Notes: generated by a model from the letters alone, not told the origin. A DNA stretch of 64,000 nt from Neptuniibacter pectenicola (GCF_001597735.1 NZ_LUTS01000010.1:1-64000); one strand, 5' to 3'. Numbered from the stretch's first letter, positions 51,299 through 60,572 are shown. Numbers and translations: made by a program.

Positions 51299-52795
51299 AT
51301 GGATTTTGAAATTGTAAACGGTGATATCGAATCACTTGAAACCGAATGTCTAATCATCGCTGTAGAAGCAGATTCCACCTTATCACCCGCAGCCAAAGCC
51401 GCCGATGAAGCAAGCGCGGGTTATATTAGCGAGATTTTAAACGGTGGTGACATCAGCGGCAAAAACGCAGAAAGCCTACTACTACACAAAGTCCCAGGCC
51501 TAAGTGCCAAACGTGTCCTTCTTCTGGGTTTCGGCAAAGAAGATGAACGCAACAACCGTAACTTCCGTAAAATCGTTACGGCCGCTATGGGCATTGTGAA
51601 AAGCACCGGCGTGAGCAGTGTTACCTTTGCACTAGATTGCACACTGACTGACGATGCAGACCAATACCGTCAACTTCGCCATTTAGTTGAGTGGAGCGGT
51701 GCCGAGCTTTACAACTACGACGAAACAAAAAGCAAAAAAGCGGATCCATCCAAGCTTGAGCAGATCGGCATTCTGGTTAGCGAAGAAAACTCAGATCTGG
51801 CCGAAACAGCACTGCTTGATGGTACTGCCATTGTTAACGGCATGAGCATCGCGCGTGACCTCGGCAACCTACCCGGTAACATCTGTACACCGACCTACCT
51901 TGCCGAACAAGCGCTTGAACTCGATGATGAATTTGAAGACCTCACAGCGACCATCGTTGATGAAGACGAAATGGCTGAGTTAGGTATGCACTGCCTTCTA
52001 TCCGTAGGTACGGGTAGCGCACAGCCTTCAAAATTAGTGGTTATGGAATACAAAGGTGGCCCTGAAGGTGAAAAGCCACATGTATTAGTCGGCAAAGGCG
52101 TTACCTTTGATACAGGCGGTATCTCCCTCAAGCCCGGCGGCGGCATGGACGAGATGAAATATGACATGTGTGGTGCAGCCAGCGTATTTGGTGCCATGAC
52201 AGCCGTATGTGAAATGGCGCTACCGATCAACGTGGTTGGTATTGTTGCAGCAGCAGAAAACATGCCGAGCGGTAACGCAACTAAACCGGGCGACATTGTA
52301 ACAACCATGTCTGGTCAAACAGTCGAGATCCTAAATACCGACGCGGAAGGTCGATTAGTGCTATGTGATGCCCTCACTTATGCCGGTCGCTTTGATCCCG
52401 CGTCTGTGGTTGATATTGCCACCTTAACCGGTGCATGTATCGTCGCATTAGGTCACCACGCAACAGGCGTACTCACCAATACGGACGACTTAGCCCAAGA
52501 GCTTATTGAAGCGGGTAATCAAGCGGCGGATAAAGCGTGGCAGTTACCTTTATGGGACGAGTTCCAAGAGCAGCTTGATTCTAACTTTGCTGATATTGCG
52601 AACATCGGTGGCCGCCCAGGTGGAACCATCACCGCCGCGTGTTTCCTATCTCGCTTTACAGAAGAGTACCGTTGGGCGCATTTAGATATCGCGGGTGTTG
52701 CATGGCACAGTGGCGGAAAAGCAAAAGGCTCAACAGGCCGCTGCGTTCCGTTATTGACCCAGTACCTACTTAACCAAGCGGCTGAAGAAGAATAA
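51299..52795 (+). CDS. pepA: Leucyl aminopeptidase (PepA)
   Basis: Cytoplasmic M17 metallo-aminopeptidase; in some bacteria also a DNA-binding factor in site-specific recombination and carAB control. The ATG at 51299 follows GGAG by seven bases and gives 498 residues. The dimetal site is seen in VGKGVTFDTGGISLKP, DMCGAASV and the signature NTDAEGRLVL. It is divergent from lptF, with holC 18 bases downstream. Confidence 0.96.
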   Translation: MDFEIVNGDIESLETECLIIAVEADSTLSPAAKAADEASAGYISEILNGGDISGKNAESLLLHKVPGLSAKRVLLLGFGKEDERNNRNFRKIVTAAMGIVKSTGVSSVTFALDCTLTDDADQYRQLRHLVEWSGAELYNYDETKSKKADPSKLEQIGILVSEENSDLAETALLDGTAIVNGMSIARDLGNLPGNICTPTYLAEQALELDDEFEDLTATIVDEDEMAELGMHCLLSVGTGSAQPSKLVVMEYKGGPEGEKPHVLVGKGVTFDTGGISLKPGGGMDEMKYDMCGAASVFGAMTAVCEMALPINVVGIVAAAENMPSGNATKPGDIVTTMSGQTVEILNTDAEGRLVLCDALTYAGRFDPASVVDIATLTGACIVALGHHATGVLTNTDDLAQELIEAGNQAADKAWQLPLWDEFQEQLDSNFADIANIGGRPGGTITAACFLSRFTEEYRWAHLDIAGVAWHSGGKAKGSTGRCVPLLTQYLLNQAAEEE

Positions 52796-52813
52796 AGCCA
52801 AGGGTTAACATAG

Positions 52814-53248
52814 ATGACCAGTAAAGCTGATTTTTACGTATTGCCTTCAACCGATCCCGATGCACGGGGTCGTTTTCTGTGTCGTTTGGTTGAAAAGATC
52901 CGTGCCCTTGGGCATGAGATCTTTATCCAAACCCGCGACGAAAGCGAAGCACAACGTATCGATCAGCTACTCTGGGAGTATCGTCCTGAATCCTTTATCC
53001 CCCACAGTTTATTGAGTGAATCGGATAACGCAGGCGTAAAGATAGGCTGGGACGCACAGCGCCCAGCCCATCAAGATGTGTACGTAAACCTAGATTTAGA
53101 GATTCCAGACGACGCGCTTAAGTTTGACCGTATTCTAGAAATTGTCGTGCAAAGTGACGATATACTTTTAGCAACACGTGCTAACTACAAGCAATATCAA
53201 GCCAATGACGTACAGATCGATATGCACGATATGCGTAAGAAGATCTAA
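52814..53248 (+). CDS. holC: DNA polymerase III chi subunit
   Basis: Links the clamp loader to single-strand binding protein. The 144-residue protein has the chi-family beginning KADFYVLPS and segments FLCRLVEKIRALGHEIFI and LLWEYRPESFIPHSL. It follows pepA closely. valS normally comes next, but here an extra lipoprotein gene intervenes. Confidence 0.93.
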   Translation: MTSKADFYVLPSTDPDARGRFLCRLVEKIRALGHEIFIQTRDESEAQRIDQLLWEYRPESFIPHSLLSESDNAGVKIGWDAQRPAHQDVYVNLDLEIPDDALKFDRILEIVVQSDDILLATRANYKQYQANDVQIDMHDMRKKI

Positions 53249-53324
53249 CATTAAATACCTCCATTCCCGCTATAGCCGGGCATATTATTCGAAAAGCATT
53301 ACAAAAAATTAAAAGGAGTTAATT

Positions 53325-54083
53325 ATGCTTCGAGCAATACTCGTTTCATTCTGCATAACCCTACTAACAGGCTGTGCTAGCGCACCTACGCCTCCAGCCA
53401 TGAATTTTCATGAGGGAGGTAGAATTGGTTTATATATCGATGTATCTGAAACGATAAAACACAAACACGTAGGCACCACAATTTTCAATAACAATGAGAA
53501 GATTTATCCAGTTCAATGGGATTTTGCGAATAGTATTCAACACATTGTTTCCTCCTCTCTCCAGAAAAATGGGTATGAGGTAGTGATCATTCCTAAAGGG
53601 AGCATTGCAGTTAACAGCGAAAGTCGAATGATCGAATACCAAAAGGAATCTTGGATCGTACCCCCTTCAGGAAAAAAGCTATTTGAGACGTTAAGAAATG
53701 ACATGAAGCTCGATGCCGTGTTTATTTTCCAGAAAGGAAATACCCTAGTGAACCTAGAGTGTGGCTCTGGAGGCTGTTCACCTCACTACATGGATGCGCC
53801 GGGTCTATATAGCCGCTCTATGTTCGGTTTAGCGTATTATCTAGGATCATGGGGATTCGATTGGTACACATACAGCCTAAATCCTCCAGCAGACTTAACC
53901 AAAACCGCCCCCTATGATTTTCACTTTACACAAACCTCAACACCGTTATCGCGTAACCCAGGATTTGAAGAGCCCAAAGAAATCACTGAACTTTCAGCAG
54001 AAGAATTACTGAATCTTAGAAAATTAATTCTGCAGGATATAGAGCAGAAAACGCTCATGCTTGTAGAAAATATGAATAAGTAA
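53325..54083 (+). CDS. Lipoprotein of unknown function
   Basis: I do not recognise the family. The 252-residue protein has a lipoprotein signal with lipobox LLTGC (Cys17), a strong AAGGAG ribosome binding site, and a soluble domain of about 230 residues. Features are an internal CGSGGC pair, an aromatic stretch (YYLGSWGFDWYTYSLNPP) and a helical C-terminus (LSAEELLNLRKLILQDIEQ). Base composition seems more AT-rich than its neighbours. It sits between holC and valS and has its own terminator, which suggests insertion into a conserved pair. Confidence 0.8.
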   Translation: MLRAILVSFCITLLTGCASAPTPPAMNFHEGGRIGLYIDVSETIKHKHVGTTIFNNNEKIYPVQWDFANSIQHIVSSSLQKNGYEVVIIPKGSIAVNSESRMIEYQKESWIVPPSGKKLFETLRNDMKLDAVFIFQKGNTLVNLECGSGGCSPHYMDAPGLYSRSMFGLAYYLGSWGFDWYTYSLNPPADLTKTAPYDFHFTQTSTPLSRNPGFEEPKEITELSAEELLNLRKLILQDIEQKTLMLVENMNK

Positions 54084-54089
54084 TGATTG

Positions 54090-54118
54090 AAGCCCTGTGA
54101 TAAGCAGGGCTTTAATTA
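54090..54118 (+). terminator. Terminator after the lipoprotein gene
   Basis: The stem AAGCCCTG with CAGGGCTT and a seven-base loop is followed by TAATTAAT, seven bases after the stop codon. Confidence 0.78.
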
Positions 54119-54260
54119 ATACAAGTGTTCCCGTTCCCACGCACCGTTACATTCCATTACCTTCTATCAAAACGCCAATAACAACACACGCAATCAAGCA
54201 TCAGCAAAAATAGATCAAAACATCCCGCCCAAACCCTCGCCACTGATTAGCATTAACCTG

Positions 54261-54266
54261 TATAAT
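54261..54266 (+). promoter_or_regulatory. Possible valS -10 box
   Basis: A perfect TATAAT lies about 75 bases before the valS ATG, beyond the terminator of the lipoprotein gene. No good -35 box is seen. It would allow valS to be expressed independently of holC. Confidence 0.4.
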
Positions 54267-54340
54267 GCCGGGTTTATTTGAGCCTCCCAAAAACTCAGGG
54301 AAGCCCGTCATTGACTGATTTTCGGAAGAACTAGAGCGCC

Positions 54341-57205
54341 ATGGAAACGACTTACCAGCCGCACGAAATTGAGAAATCCTGGTACAAAACCTGGGAAGAC
54401 AACAACTACTTCGCCCCATCAGGCGAAGGTGACTCTTACTGCATCATGATTCCGCCGCCAAACGTCACTGGCAGCCTTCATATGGGTCACGCTTTCCAGC
54501 ATACGATCATGGATGCCCTAACACGCTATAAGCGCATGCAGGGTAAAAACACCTTATGGCAGGTAGGTACAGACCACGCGGGCATTGCAACCCAAATGGT
54601 TGTTGAGCGTAAACTGGCAGCAGAAAGCCAGCAGACACGCCATGACCTTGGCCGCGATGCGTTTATCGAAAAGATCTGGGAATGGAAAGAAGAATCTGGC
54701 GGTACCATTACCAACCAGATGCGCCGCCTTGGTAACTCCGTTGACTGGAATACCGAACGTTTCACCATGGACTCTGGCTTTTACAAAGCCGTACAAGAAG
54801 TCTTTATCCGCCTCTATGATGAAGGCCTTGTTTACCGTGGCAAACGCCTCGTAAACTGGGACCCAAAACTACACACCGCTATCTCTGATCTCGAAGTAGA
54901 AAACAAAGAGACCAAAGGTAAAATGTGGTACCTACGCTATCCGCTTGCGGATGGCGCTAAAACAGCCGCCGGTGAAGATTTCCTTGTGGTCGGCACCACA
55001 CGTCCAGAAACGATGCTCGGTGATACCGGTGTCGCGGTTAACCCCGACGATGACCGCTATAAAGACCTTATCGGCAAAGAGATTATCCTACCGCTTGTCG
55101 GTCGCCGCATTCCTATTGTCGGTGATGAACATGCCGATATTGAAAAAGGTACAGGGTGCGTAAAAATTACGCCCGCACATGACTTCAACGATAACGAAGT
55201 CGGCAAACGCTGCAAACTACCTATGATCAACATCCTGACCTACAACGCAGATATTCGCGCTGAAGGGGAAGGCTTTAATACTGACGGTACACCAAACAAC
55301 GACCTTAATACCGCCATCCCTGAAAAATACCGCGGTATGGAACGTTTTGCGGCACGCCGCCAGATCGTAGCGGATTTTGAAGAAGCGGGCTTACTGGTTA
55401 AGATCGAAGAAAACGATATGACCGTACCTTACGGAGACCGTGGGGGTGTTGTCATTGAGCCTATGCTCACGGACCAATGGTTTGCCGATGCCAAAACACT
55501 GGCTAAACCTGCAGTAGAAGCCGTAGAAAAAGGCGACATTAAATTTGTCCCTCAGCAGTACGAGAACATGTACAACGCGTGGATGCGCGACATTCAAGAT
55601 TGGTGTATCTCCCGTCAGCTCTGGTGGGGTCACCGCATTCCAGCCTTCTACGATAACGAAGGCAATGTCTACGTCGCCAACGACAAAGAAGCCGCACGGC
55701 AAAAATACAACCTAGCGCCAGACACTGAACTACGCCAAGACGATGATGTACTGGATACGTGGTTCAGCTCCGCACTATGGACATTCGGTACCTTAGGCTG
55801 GCCTGAAAACACCCAGCGCTTACAGACGTTCCACCCGACCGATGTACTGGTGACAGGCTTCGATATTATCTTCTTCTGGGTTGCCCGCATGATCATGATG
55901 ACCATGCACTTTATGAAAGATGAAGACGGCAAACCCCAAGTTCCCTTTAAAACAGTTTACGTCACTGGCCTCATCCGCGATGAGAACGGCGACAAAATGT
56001 CCAAATCTAAAGGCAACGTGCTAGATCCGTTGGACATGATCGACGGTATTGAGCTACAAACGCTACTTGAGAAACGCACCGGTAACATGATGCAGCCTCA
56101 ATTGGCTGAAAAAATCGGCAAACGTACCGAAAAAGAGTTCCCAGAAGGGATCTCAGCCCACGGTACTGATGCACTACGTTTCACCCTTGCGGCACTGGCC
56201 TCTACGGGCCGTGACATCAACTGGGATATGAAACGTCTAGAAGGTTACCGTAATTTCTGTAACAAAATCTGGAACGCAGCCCGCTACGTGTTAATGAACA
56301 CAGAAGGCGAAGATTGTGGCCAGAACGCAACGGACGACAGTGGTATCGAGCTATCCCTCGCGGATCGCTGGATCAGCAGCCGCCTACAACAAGTCGAAAC
56401 CGACGTGATCAAACATTTCGACGAATACCGTTTCGATATTGCCTCTAAAACCCTGTATGACTTCATCTGGAATGAGTACTGCGGTTGGTATTTAGAGCTA
56501 TCTAAACCGGTATTATGGGATGAAGATGCCTCTGCAGAAGCAAAACGAGGCACTCGCCGCACCTTAGTACGCGTACTTGAAGCATTGCTTCGATTGGCAC
56601 ACCCAATCATGCCGTACATTACAGAGGAGATCTGGCAGCAAGTGAAAGGCTTGGCAGGTAAAGATGGCGACACCATCATGAACCAACCTTACCCTACGGC
56701 AAACAACGACAAGTTTGATGCCAGCGCTGAAACAGAGATCGAATGGCTTAAAGGTGTTATTACCGGTGTCCGTAACATTCGGGGGGAGATGGGTATCTCG
56801 CCAGCGAAAGAGCTTACCGTTTTATTACAAAACGGCAGCGCTGAAGACCTAACACGCCTAGACGCTAACCGTACCTTCCTCTGCAAATTAGCAGCATTGG
56901 AAAGCATCACATGGCTTAACGCCGGTGACGACGCGCCCATGTCAGCAACACAGCTCGTCGGTGATATGGAAGTGCTCGTCCCTATGGCTGGCCTTATCAA
57001 CAAAGACGCTGAACTGGCTCGCTTACAAAAAGAGCTCGATAAGCTGCAAAAAGATATCGGCCGTGTAAAAGGTAAGCTCGGCAACGAGAAGTTTGTATCC
57101 AACGCCCCTGAAGCGGTTATCGCCAAAGAGCGTGAGAAGATGGAAACCGCTCAATCTGCGTTTGATAAACTGCAAGATCAGTACGCTAAGATCGAAGCGC
57201 TCTAA
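54341..57205 (+). CDS. valS: Valyl-tRNA synthetase
   Basis: Charges tRNA-Val and edits mischarged threonine. The 954-residue class I enzyme has the HIGH-type motif in [13 protein letters not shown] (about residue 42), an editing domain with [12 protein letters not shown], and KMSKSKGN (about residue 553). An anticodon-binding domain and a C-terminal coiled coil ([20 protein letters not shown]) follow. It ends before two tandem terminators. Confidence 0.97.
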   Translation: METTYQPHEIEKSWYKTWEDNNYFAPSGEGDSYCIMIPPPNVTGSLHMGHAFQHTIMDALTRYKRMQGKNTLWQVGTDHAGIATQMVVERKLAAESQQTRHDLGRDAFIEKIWEWKEESGGTITNQMRRLGNSVDWNTERFTMDSGFYKAVQEVFIRLYDEGLVYRGKRLVNWDPKLHTAISDLEVENKETKGKMWYLRYPLADGAKTAAGEDFLVVGTTRPETMLGDTGVAVNPDDDRYKDLIGKEIILPLVGRRIPIVGDEHADIEKGTGCVKITPAHDFNDNEVGKRCKLPMINILTYNADIRAEGEGFNTDGTPNNDLNTAIPEKYRGMERFAARRQIVADFEEAGLLVKIEENDMTVPYGDRGGVVIEPMLTDQWFADAKTLAKPAVEAVEKGDIKFVPQQYENMYNAWMRDIQDWCISRQLWWGHRIPAFYDNEGNVYVANDKEAARQKYNLAPDTELRQDDDVLDTWFSSALWTFGTLGWPENTQRLQTFHPTDVLVTGFDIIFFWVARMIMMTMHFMKDEDGKPQVPFKTVYVTGLIRDENGDKMSKSKGNVLDPLDMIDGIELQTLLEKRTGNMMQPQLAEKIGKRTEKEFPEGISAHGTDALRFTLAALASTGRDINWDMKRLEGYRNFCNKIWNAARYVLMNTEGEDCGQNATDDSGIELSLADRWISSRLQQVETDVIKHFDEYRFDIASKTLYDFIWNEYCGWYLELSKPVLWDEDASAEAKRGTRRTLVRVLEALLRLAHPIMPYITEEIWQQVKGLAGKDGDTIMNQPYPTANNDKFDASAETEIEWLKGVITGVRNIRGEMGISPAKELTVLLQNGSAEDLTRLDANRTFLCKLAALESITWLNAGDDAPMSATQLVGDMEVLVPMAGLINKDAELARLQKELDKLQKDIGRVKGKLGNEKFVSNAPEAVIAKEREKMETAQSAFDKLQDQYAKIEAL

Positions 57206-57231
57206 GCCGACGATCATCGCTTACCCTTGAC

Positions 57232-57259
57232 CCGTCCTAAAATACGTTGACGGTTTTTT
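57232..57259 (+). terminator. First valS terminator
   Basis: CCGTC and GACGG form a short stem with a 12-base loop, followed by six T. It lies 27 bases after the valS stop. Confidence 0.65.
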
Positions 57260-57262
57260 ATT

Positions 57263-57294
57263 AAAGCCAGTTGAGCATTCAACTGGCTTTTTTA
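57263..57294 (+). terminator. Second valS terminator, overlapping the transposase remnant end
   Basis: A perfect 12-bp stem (AAAGCCAGTTGA with TCAACTGGCTTT), a four-base loop and trailing T form a strong intrinsic terminator. Its right arm contains the stop codon and last codons of the minus-strand transposase remnant, so it may derive from the insertion element end. Confidence 0.88.
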
Positions 57295-57440
57295 TGCACT
57301 TCAGCAGGTGTTTTCATACCTAAGCTGCTGTGCGGTCTTAAATAATTATATGCATAAATACTTTCATTAAGTACCTGCCTTAAGTCTTCTATTGTTTTAT
57401 AGCGATGGATTAGAAACTCTTGTTTCAAGATGCCATTGAG
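57279..57440 (-). pseudogene. C-terminal remnant of an IS3-family transposase (OrfB)
   Basis: Translating the minus strand gives about 50 codons ending at TGA (57281-57279). They include LNGILKQEFLIHRY, KTIEDLRQVLNESIYAYNYL and RPHSSLGMKTPAEVHKKA, the hallmark C-terminus of the integrase core in IS3-family OrfB. Recognisable sequence stops near 57440, where plus-strand AraC sequence begins. No second inverted repeat or orfA is present, so it is a dead fragment. Confidence 0.85.
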
Positions 57441-57612
57441 TGAATGGCGACAGCGCCTAAAAATAGTACGCGCGGTTCCAATGCTGCAAGAAGGCGCTAC
57501 CGTTGAAAACGTCGCGCTTGATTTAGGCTATAGCACCGCCTCTGCGTTTATCGCGATGTTCAAACGCTTACTAGGTACCACACCCGATGAATACAGAAAA
57601 AACAGCTATTAG
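57430..57612 (+). pseudogene. C-terminal fragment of an AraC-family regulator
   Basis: Sixty codons encode the second half of an AraC-type DNA-binding domain: LSEWRQRLKIVRAVPML, VENVALDLGYSTASAFIAMF and the C-terminal LGTTPDEYR. The sensor domain and first helix-turn-helix are missing. They would lie where the transposase remnant now ends, so the gene was probably truncated by insertion and later deletion. The ATG at 57430 is internal to the original gene. Confidence 0.85.
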
Positions 57613-57690
57613 CCGACAGCAAACATACCTCAACGTACTCTCTCTTTAACAGGGGTTATCTTTTTAATCGAGCCGCCCGTTAAGGCATAA

Positions 57691-57718
57691 AAAAGCCTAA
57701 GCATTCACTTAGGCTTTT
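57691..57718 (-). terminator. Terminator after the proline-rich gene
   Basis: A perfect 11-bp stem (AAAAGCCTAAG with CTTAGGCTTTT) and six-base loop, with a T tract on the minus strand, lie 31 bases beyond the stop of the gene at 57749. It may also act on the plus strand after the AraC fragment. Confidence 0.88.
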
Positions 57719-57748
57719 TATAAGAGCGGGGTTTATCACACCACCTAA

Positions 57749-58201
57749 CTAAGCACTGGCATTAATCACCAAACCCGTTTCAGTTCTATCTTGGCTAGAT
57801 AGCAACGTCATCAGCTCATCAAAGTTAACGGTGCCATCATCATTGAACACAGCAGACACCGCGTCTTCGCCAAAGTCTTCCGTTAGCTTCGCCTGAAGCT
57901 CTTCACTGGATACCGTTCCACCCTGTGGCGGCGGAGGCGGCGGCATAGCTCCAGCGGATTGATTAGCCGGACCTACATTGCTCAACAAGTCAGTTAACGC
58001 CGTTTCATCAACCGTGCCATCGTCAGCTAATATGCTGCTCGCATCAACACCAAAACGACTCTCTAGATTTTCCACCAGCTCCTCAGCAGACAAACTCCCC
58101 TCTTCAATAGCGGAAAGCATGCTGTTTGTCAGTTCTTCAGCCGATGGCGGCTTACCCATCATAGGAGGAGGTCCCATGGGTTGTGTACCCGTAACGTTCA
58201 T
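57749..58201 (-). CDS. Proline-rich protein with degenerate EF-hand-like loops
   Basis: I do not recognise the family. The 150-residue protein has Pro/Met/Gly-rich N-terminal (PMGPPPMMGKPPS) and central (AMPPPPPPQGG) segments and two similar acidic repeats. Each repeat has SAEEL or SSEELQAKL, a helix, then ADDGTVDE or NDDGTVNFDEL. The second loop fits an EF-hand from position 3 on but lacks the first Asp, so calcium binding is doubtful. No signal peptide is seen. GGGG precedes the ATG. Confidence 0.75.
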   Translation of the reverse strand: MNVTGTQPMGPPPMMGKPPSAEELTNSMLSAIEEGSLSAEELVENLESRFGVDASSILADDGTVDETALTDLLSNVGPANQSAGAMPPPPPPQGGTVSSEELQAKLTEDFGEDAVSAVFNDDGTVNFDELMTLLSSQDRTETGLVINASA

Positions 58202-58244
58202 AACATTCCCCTTAAATATCGATGTTTAAAAACGTCAGGATAAG

Positions 58245-58260
58245 TGCAAAGCCTGTACCG
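58245..58260 (-). promoter_or_regulatory. Possible sigma-54 promoter for the proline-rich gene
   Basis: The minus strand reads CGGTACAGGCTTTGCA, which agrees with the sigma-54 consensus TGGCACG-N4-TTGCA at nine of twelve defined positions, including the essential GG and GC with correct spacing. Start of transcription would be near 58234, about 33 bases before the ATG. No activator site was identified. Confidence 0.35.
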
Positions 58261-58395
58261 CTTCACCCGTTAATACAATTCTTTTGACTGCTTAACGTAG
58301 CTTTACCTAACTTTACAAAAAATGGATGAAATTTAAGTACTTAACACCCAGATCATCATTACTTAGACTCAAGCCAAATGAGATACTCCTCGCAA

Positions 58396-58413
58396 GCGGC
58401 AATCGATTGCCGC
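58396..58413. repeat. 18-bp perfect palindrome
   Basis: GCGGCAATCGATTGCCGC is fully self-complementary with no loop. That is more typical of a dimeric protein binding site than of an RNA hairpin. It lies about 195 bases upstream of the proline-rich gene. Confidence 0.6.
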
Positions 58414-58630
58414 CCGATCCAGAGCCGCCAGCTATATGAGCCCATTAACTTAACCGATCCACGCCTGTAGGAAGCCACCCCGTGTGCGATGGTTTTGTGC
58501 CCTATTTCCTTTTAAGGCGCTCACTTATAAAGAGAAGAAAGTTAATTCAGAATCATTGCCCAAAAGGACAATTGCGTTCGAGAGGCCAAGCATTACTTTT
58601 TGCAACATCAACGGCACAAGATACAGTGAC

Positions 58631-59611
58631 CTACAGCAATCCCGACTTAATCAAGTCAAAACTTTCTAATATGCGGGCCACATACTGGTCTTTAGGGCGA
58701 AAACTACCTTGGGTCTTTTGGCGTAAATCGCTTTCCATATGGTTAAGCATTTTACCTAAACGAAAACGGTGTAAGCCTGTCCGAGCTTGAATCGGGTCGG
58801 TGATCACACCGGATAAAGCGGCACAGGAGGCCAGTATGGTCAGGACAAAGGCGATAGTCGCGGCAGTTAAGCCTAACGAGGGATCCGGTGGGAAGATGCC
58901 GTAATAGAGTTCGCCCACACTAGGCCCCAAGATAAAGTCCGAGGCGGCTAACTGAGCGCTTAATGAATAGGCCAACATCAGTGCAATGCCGATCCCACCC
59001 GGCGTAAATTTCTGAAAGGTGAATGCGCCCAAGATGGTACAGGAGAGTGTGTTAGCAATATCCGCCGAGGCGGTTCGCGTCACTTGGTATTGCGACAATG
59101 ACTCAGCCATCACAGGTTCAAAGCAGCCATGAAAATGCGCCATATCCACCTCGACCTGCTCGGTTTGCTGATACAGCTGGCGCAACTCTTCGGTGATATA
59201 GCCATTAAGGGAGTGCGCATGATCCAGCTCGGTGGATGGCCGGCTGAGCAGTTCCGCTATAACAAGGTCAGAAATATGCTGTTGCACCTGAGTAGTAAAA
59301 CCCGCAGGCACCGCGGCTAACAGCGTGCTAAGCCGTCCTTTAGGTGCAATGTAACCCAGAATAAATCGGATCAAGCAGATTAGCGTATAACAAGGGGCCC
59401 AAAACAGGTTCACCGGCGCACGTAAGATATCTAACCCAAAGGCGACACGGTTAGTTTTTTTGGCTCCGGGGTAATCAAAATGGGTGCTGACGAAGTGAGG
59501 TATACGTGCTCGACATGCGTCAAAGTAGCGTTGAATGCCCCGCTCAATGGCGGGTTCTATCTTTGACGCTAAGGTCGCTGTCATGGACGGTAAATTCTGA
59601 GAGCCTGACAT
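58631..59611 (-). CDS. Membrane protein of unknown function (DUF6635-like)
   Basis: The 326-residue protein has an N-terminal region with IPHFVSTHFDYPGA and GLDILRAPVNLFWAP, which resembles what I remember of DUF6635; this is unverified. Three to four membrane segments are predicted: one near 70-90, a pair around 195-235 (IGIALMLAYSLSAQLAASDF) and one near 255-275 (AATIAFVLTILASCAALSG). The ATG follows AAGG by about six bases. Function unknown. Confidence 0.75.
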   Translation of the reverse strand: MSGSQNLPSMTATLASKIEPAIERGIQRYFDACRARIPHFVSTHFDYPGAKKTNRVAFGLDILRAPVNLFWAPCYTLICLIRFILGYIAPKGRLSTLLAAVPAGFTTQVQQHISDLVIAELLSRPSTELDHAHSLNGYITEELRQLYQQTEQVEVDMAHFHGCFEPVMAESLSQYQVTRTASADIANTLSCTILGAFTFQKFTPGGIGIALMLAYSLSAQLAASDFILGPSVGELYYGIFPPDPSLGLTAATIAFVLTILASCAALSGVITDPIQARTGLHRFRLGKMLNHMESDLRQKTQGSFRPKDQYVARILESFDLIKSGLL

Positions 59612-59726
59612 GGTCTACCTTAAGCATAGGATTGTGTGGTGATAACCGGAAAAACACGGTTAGTGTAGCCTATACTTTATTAAAAATAGATGAAAACGTC
59701 TCTCGTTGCCGCGACGGTACTAAAAC

Positions 59727-59749
59727 CGGCTAGCACGTCCGTCTAGCCG
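59727..59749 (-). terminator. Terminator after the DUF302 gene
   Basis: The stem CGGCTAG with CTAGCCG is followed on the minus strand by GTTTTAG. A second GC-rich hairpin (GGGCCG with CGGCCC, 59768-59786) lies between it and the gene end. Confidence 0.6.
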
Positions 59750-59795
59750 ATTAATCAAGCCCATACGGGGCCGTTTGTAGCGGCCCTATAGCCCG

Positions 59796-60263
59796 CTACT
59801 CGGTGGCGGCCTTCGCAAATTTTGCTAATGCACCCGACACTTTATCCAAGGCACCCTCACAGCCTTCCATGTTATGGCGTGCCGCTAAGTAACGAGGATC
59901 ATTGTAGCTTAGCCATACCGCGCCATTTTCATCCTTCCAGATTAACGCTTTTTGCGGTAGGTCGATGCCCATGGTTTGCGCGCATTGCATTAACGGGGTA
60001 CCCGCCTTTGGGTTACCAAACAAAACAACTTCGGTTTCACGCAGTTCTTTATTTACTTTTTTAGCACCGTCGGCATGATTGATACGGGTAAAAACGGTCA
60101 TCCCTTTACTGGTGAGTACCGATTCTAATTTGTCTGCTGTGTCCTTAACGCTACGTGTACTGGGTACACTCACGAGTCCATTATCCGCTGAGGAACCATC
60201 CGCAGCAAACGAGAAATTACTAATACCTAACGTAAGCGCAACTAAGATTAATGCTTGTTTCAT
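59796..60263 (-). CDS. Exported DUF302-domain protein
   Basis: The family is common but of unknown biochemical function. The 155-residue protein has a signal peptide (about 1-20, ending FSFAADG) and one DUF302 domain with VLFGNPKAGTPLMQ, LPQKALIWKDENG and VWLSYNDPRYLAARH. GGGAG precedes the ATG by eight bases. It is divergent from the large GGDEF-EAL gene. Confidence 0.9.
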   Translation of the reverse strand: MKQALILVALTLGISNFSFAADGSSADNGLVSVPSTRSVKDTADKLESVLTSKGMTVFTRINHADGAKKVNKELRETEVVLFGNPKAGTPLMQCAQTMGIDLPQKALIWKDENGAVWLSYNDPRYLAARHNMEGCEGALDKVSGALAKFAKAATE

Positions 60264-60572
60264 ATGTAAAGCTCCCTAAATTTAATCAAACAGCCGTTTG
60301 GATTGAATATGTGACAAGAAAAATGAGAATAAGTTTCAAATAAAGCAATGACATGCCAATCAACATTACCTGTAACAGGGCAAATCATAAAACACAGCGC
60401 GCTTGCTAGCACTGGGGCCATGTCACAGGGCGTCAGCATCTGTATGCTATAGTTAAGTAACATTGTTTTGAACTGATTATTATTAATATATAACTATTTG
60501 TTTTTATTAACTATTAATAGCACTATATACACATACCAACATTACTCATATGAGCACTGGCCAGCATTGACC

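Larger units (their letters stand above)
58202..58630. other. Intergenic region without a recognisable gene
   Basis: It contains the upstream region of the proline-rich gene (with a possible sigma-54 promoter), an 18-bp perfect palindrome at 58396-58413, and otherwise nothing I can assign. Short open frames here show no family resemblance or good ribosome binding sites. Confidence 0.5.

Noticed and set aside
51895-52308. Long open frame antisense to pepA
   Set aside because: It is low-complexity in Ser, Pro and Thr, has no ribosome binding site and lies wholly inside a well-supported gene; it is a codon-usage shadow.
56284-57126. Two open frames of 131 and 145 codons antisense to valS
   Set aside because: Serine-rich mirror frames of a conserved gene without recognisable domains.
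58482-58790. Plus-strand frame of about 100 codons overlapping the end of the DUF6635-like gene
   Set aside because: Basic, low-complexity and partly antisense to a better supported gene; no start signal.
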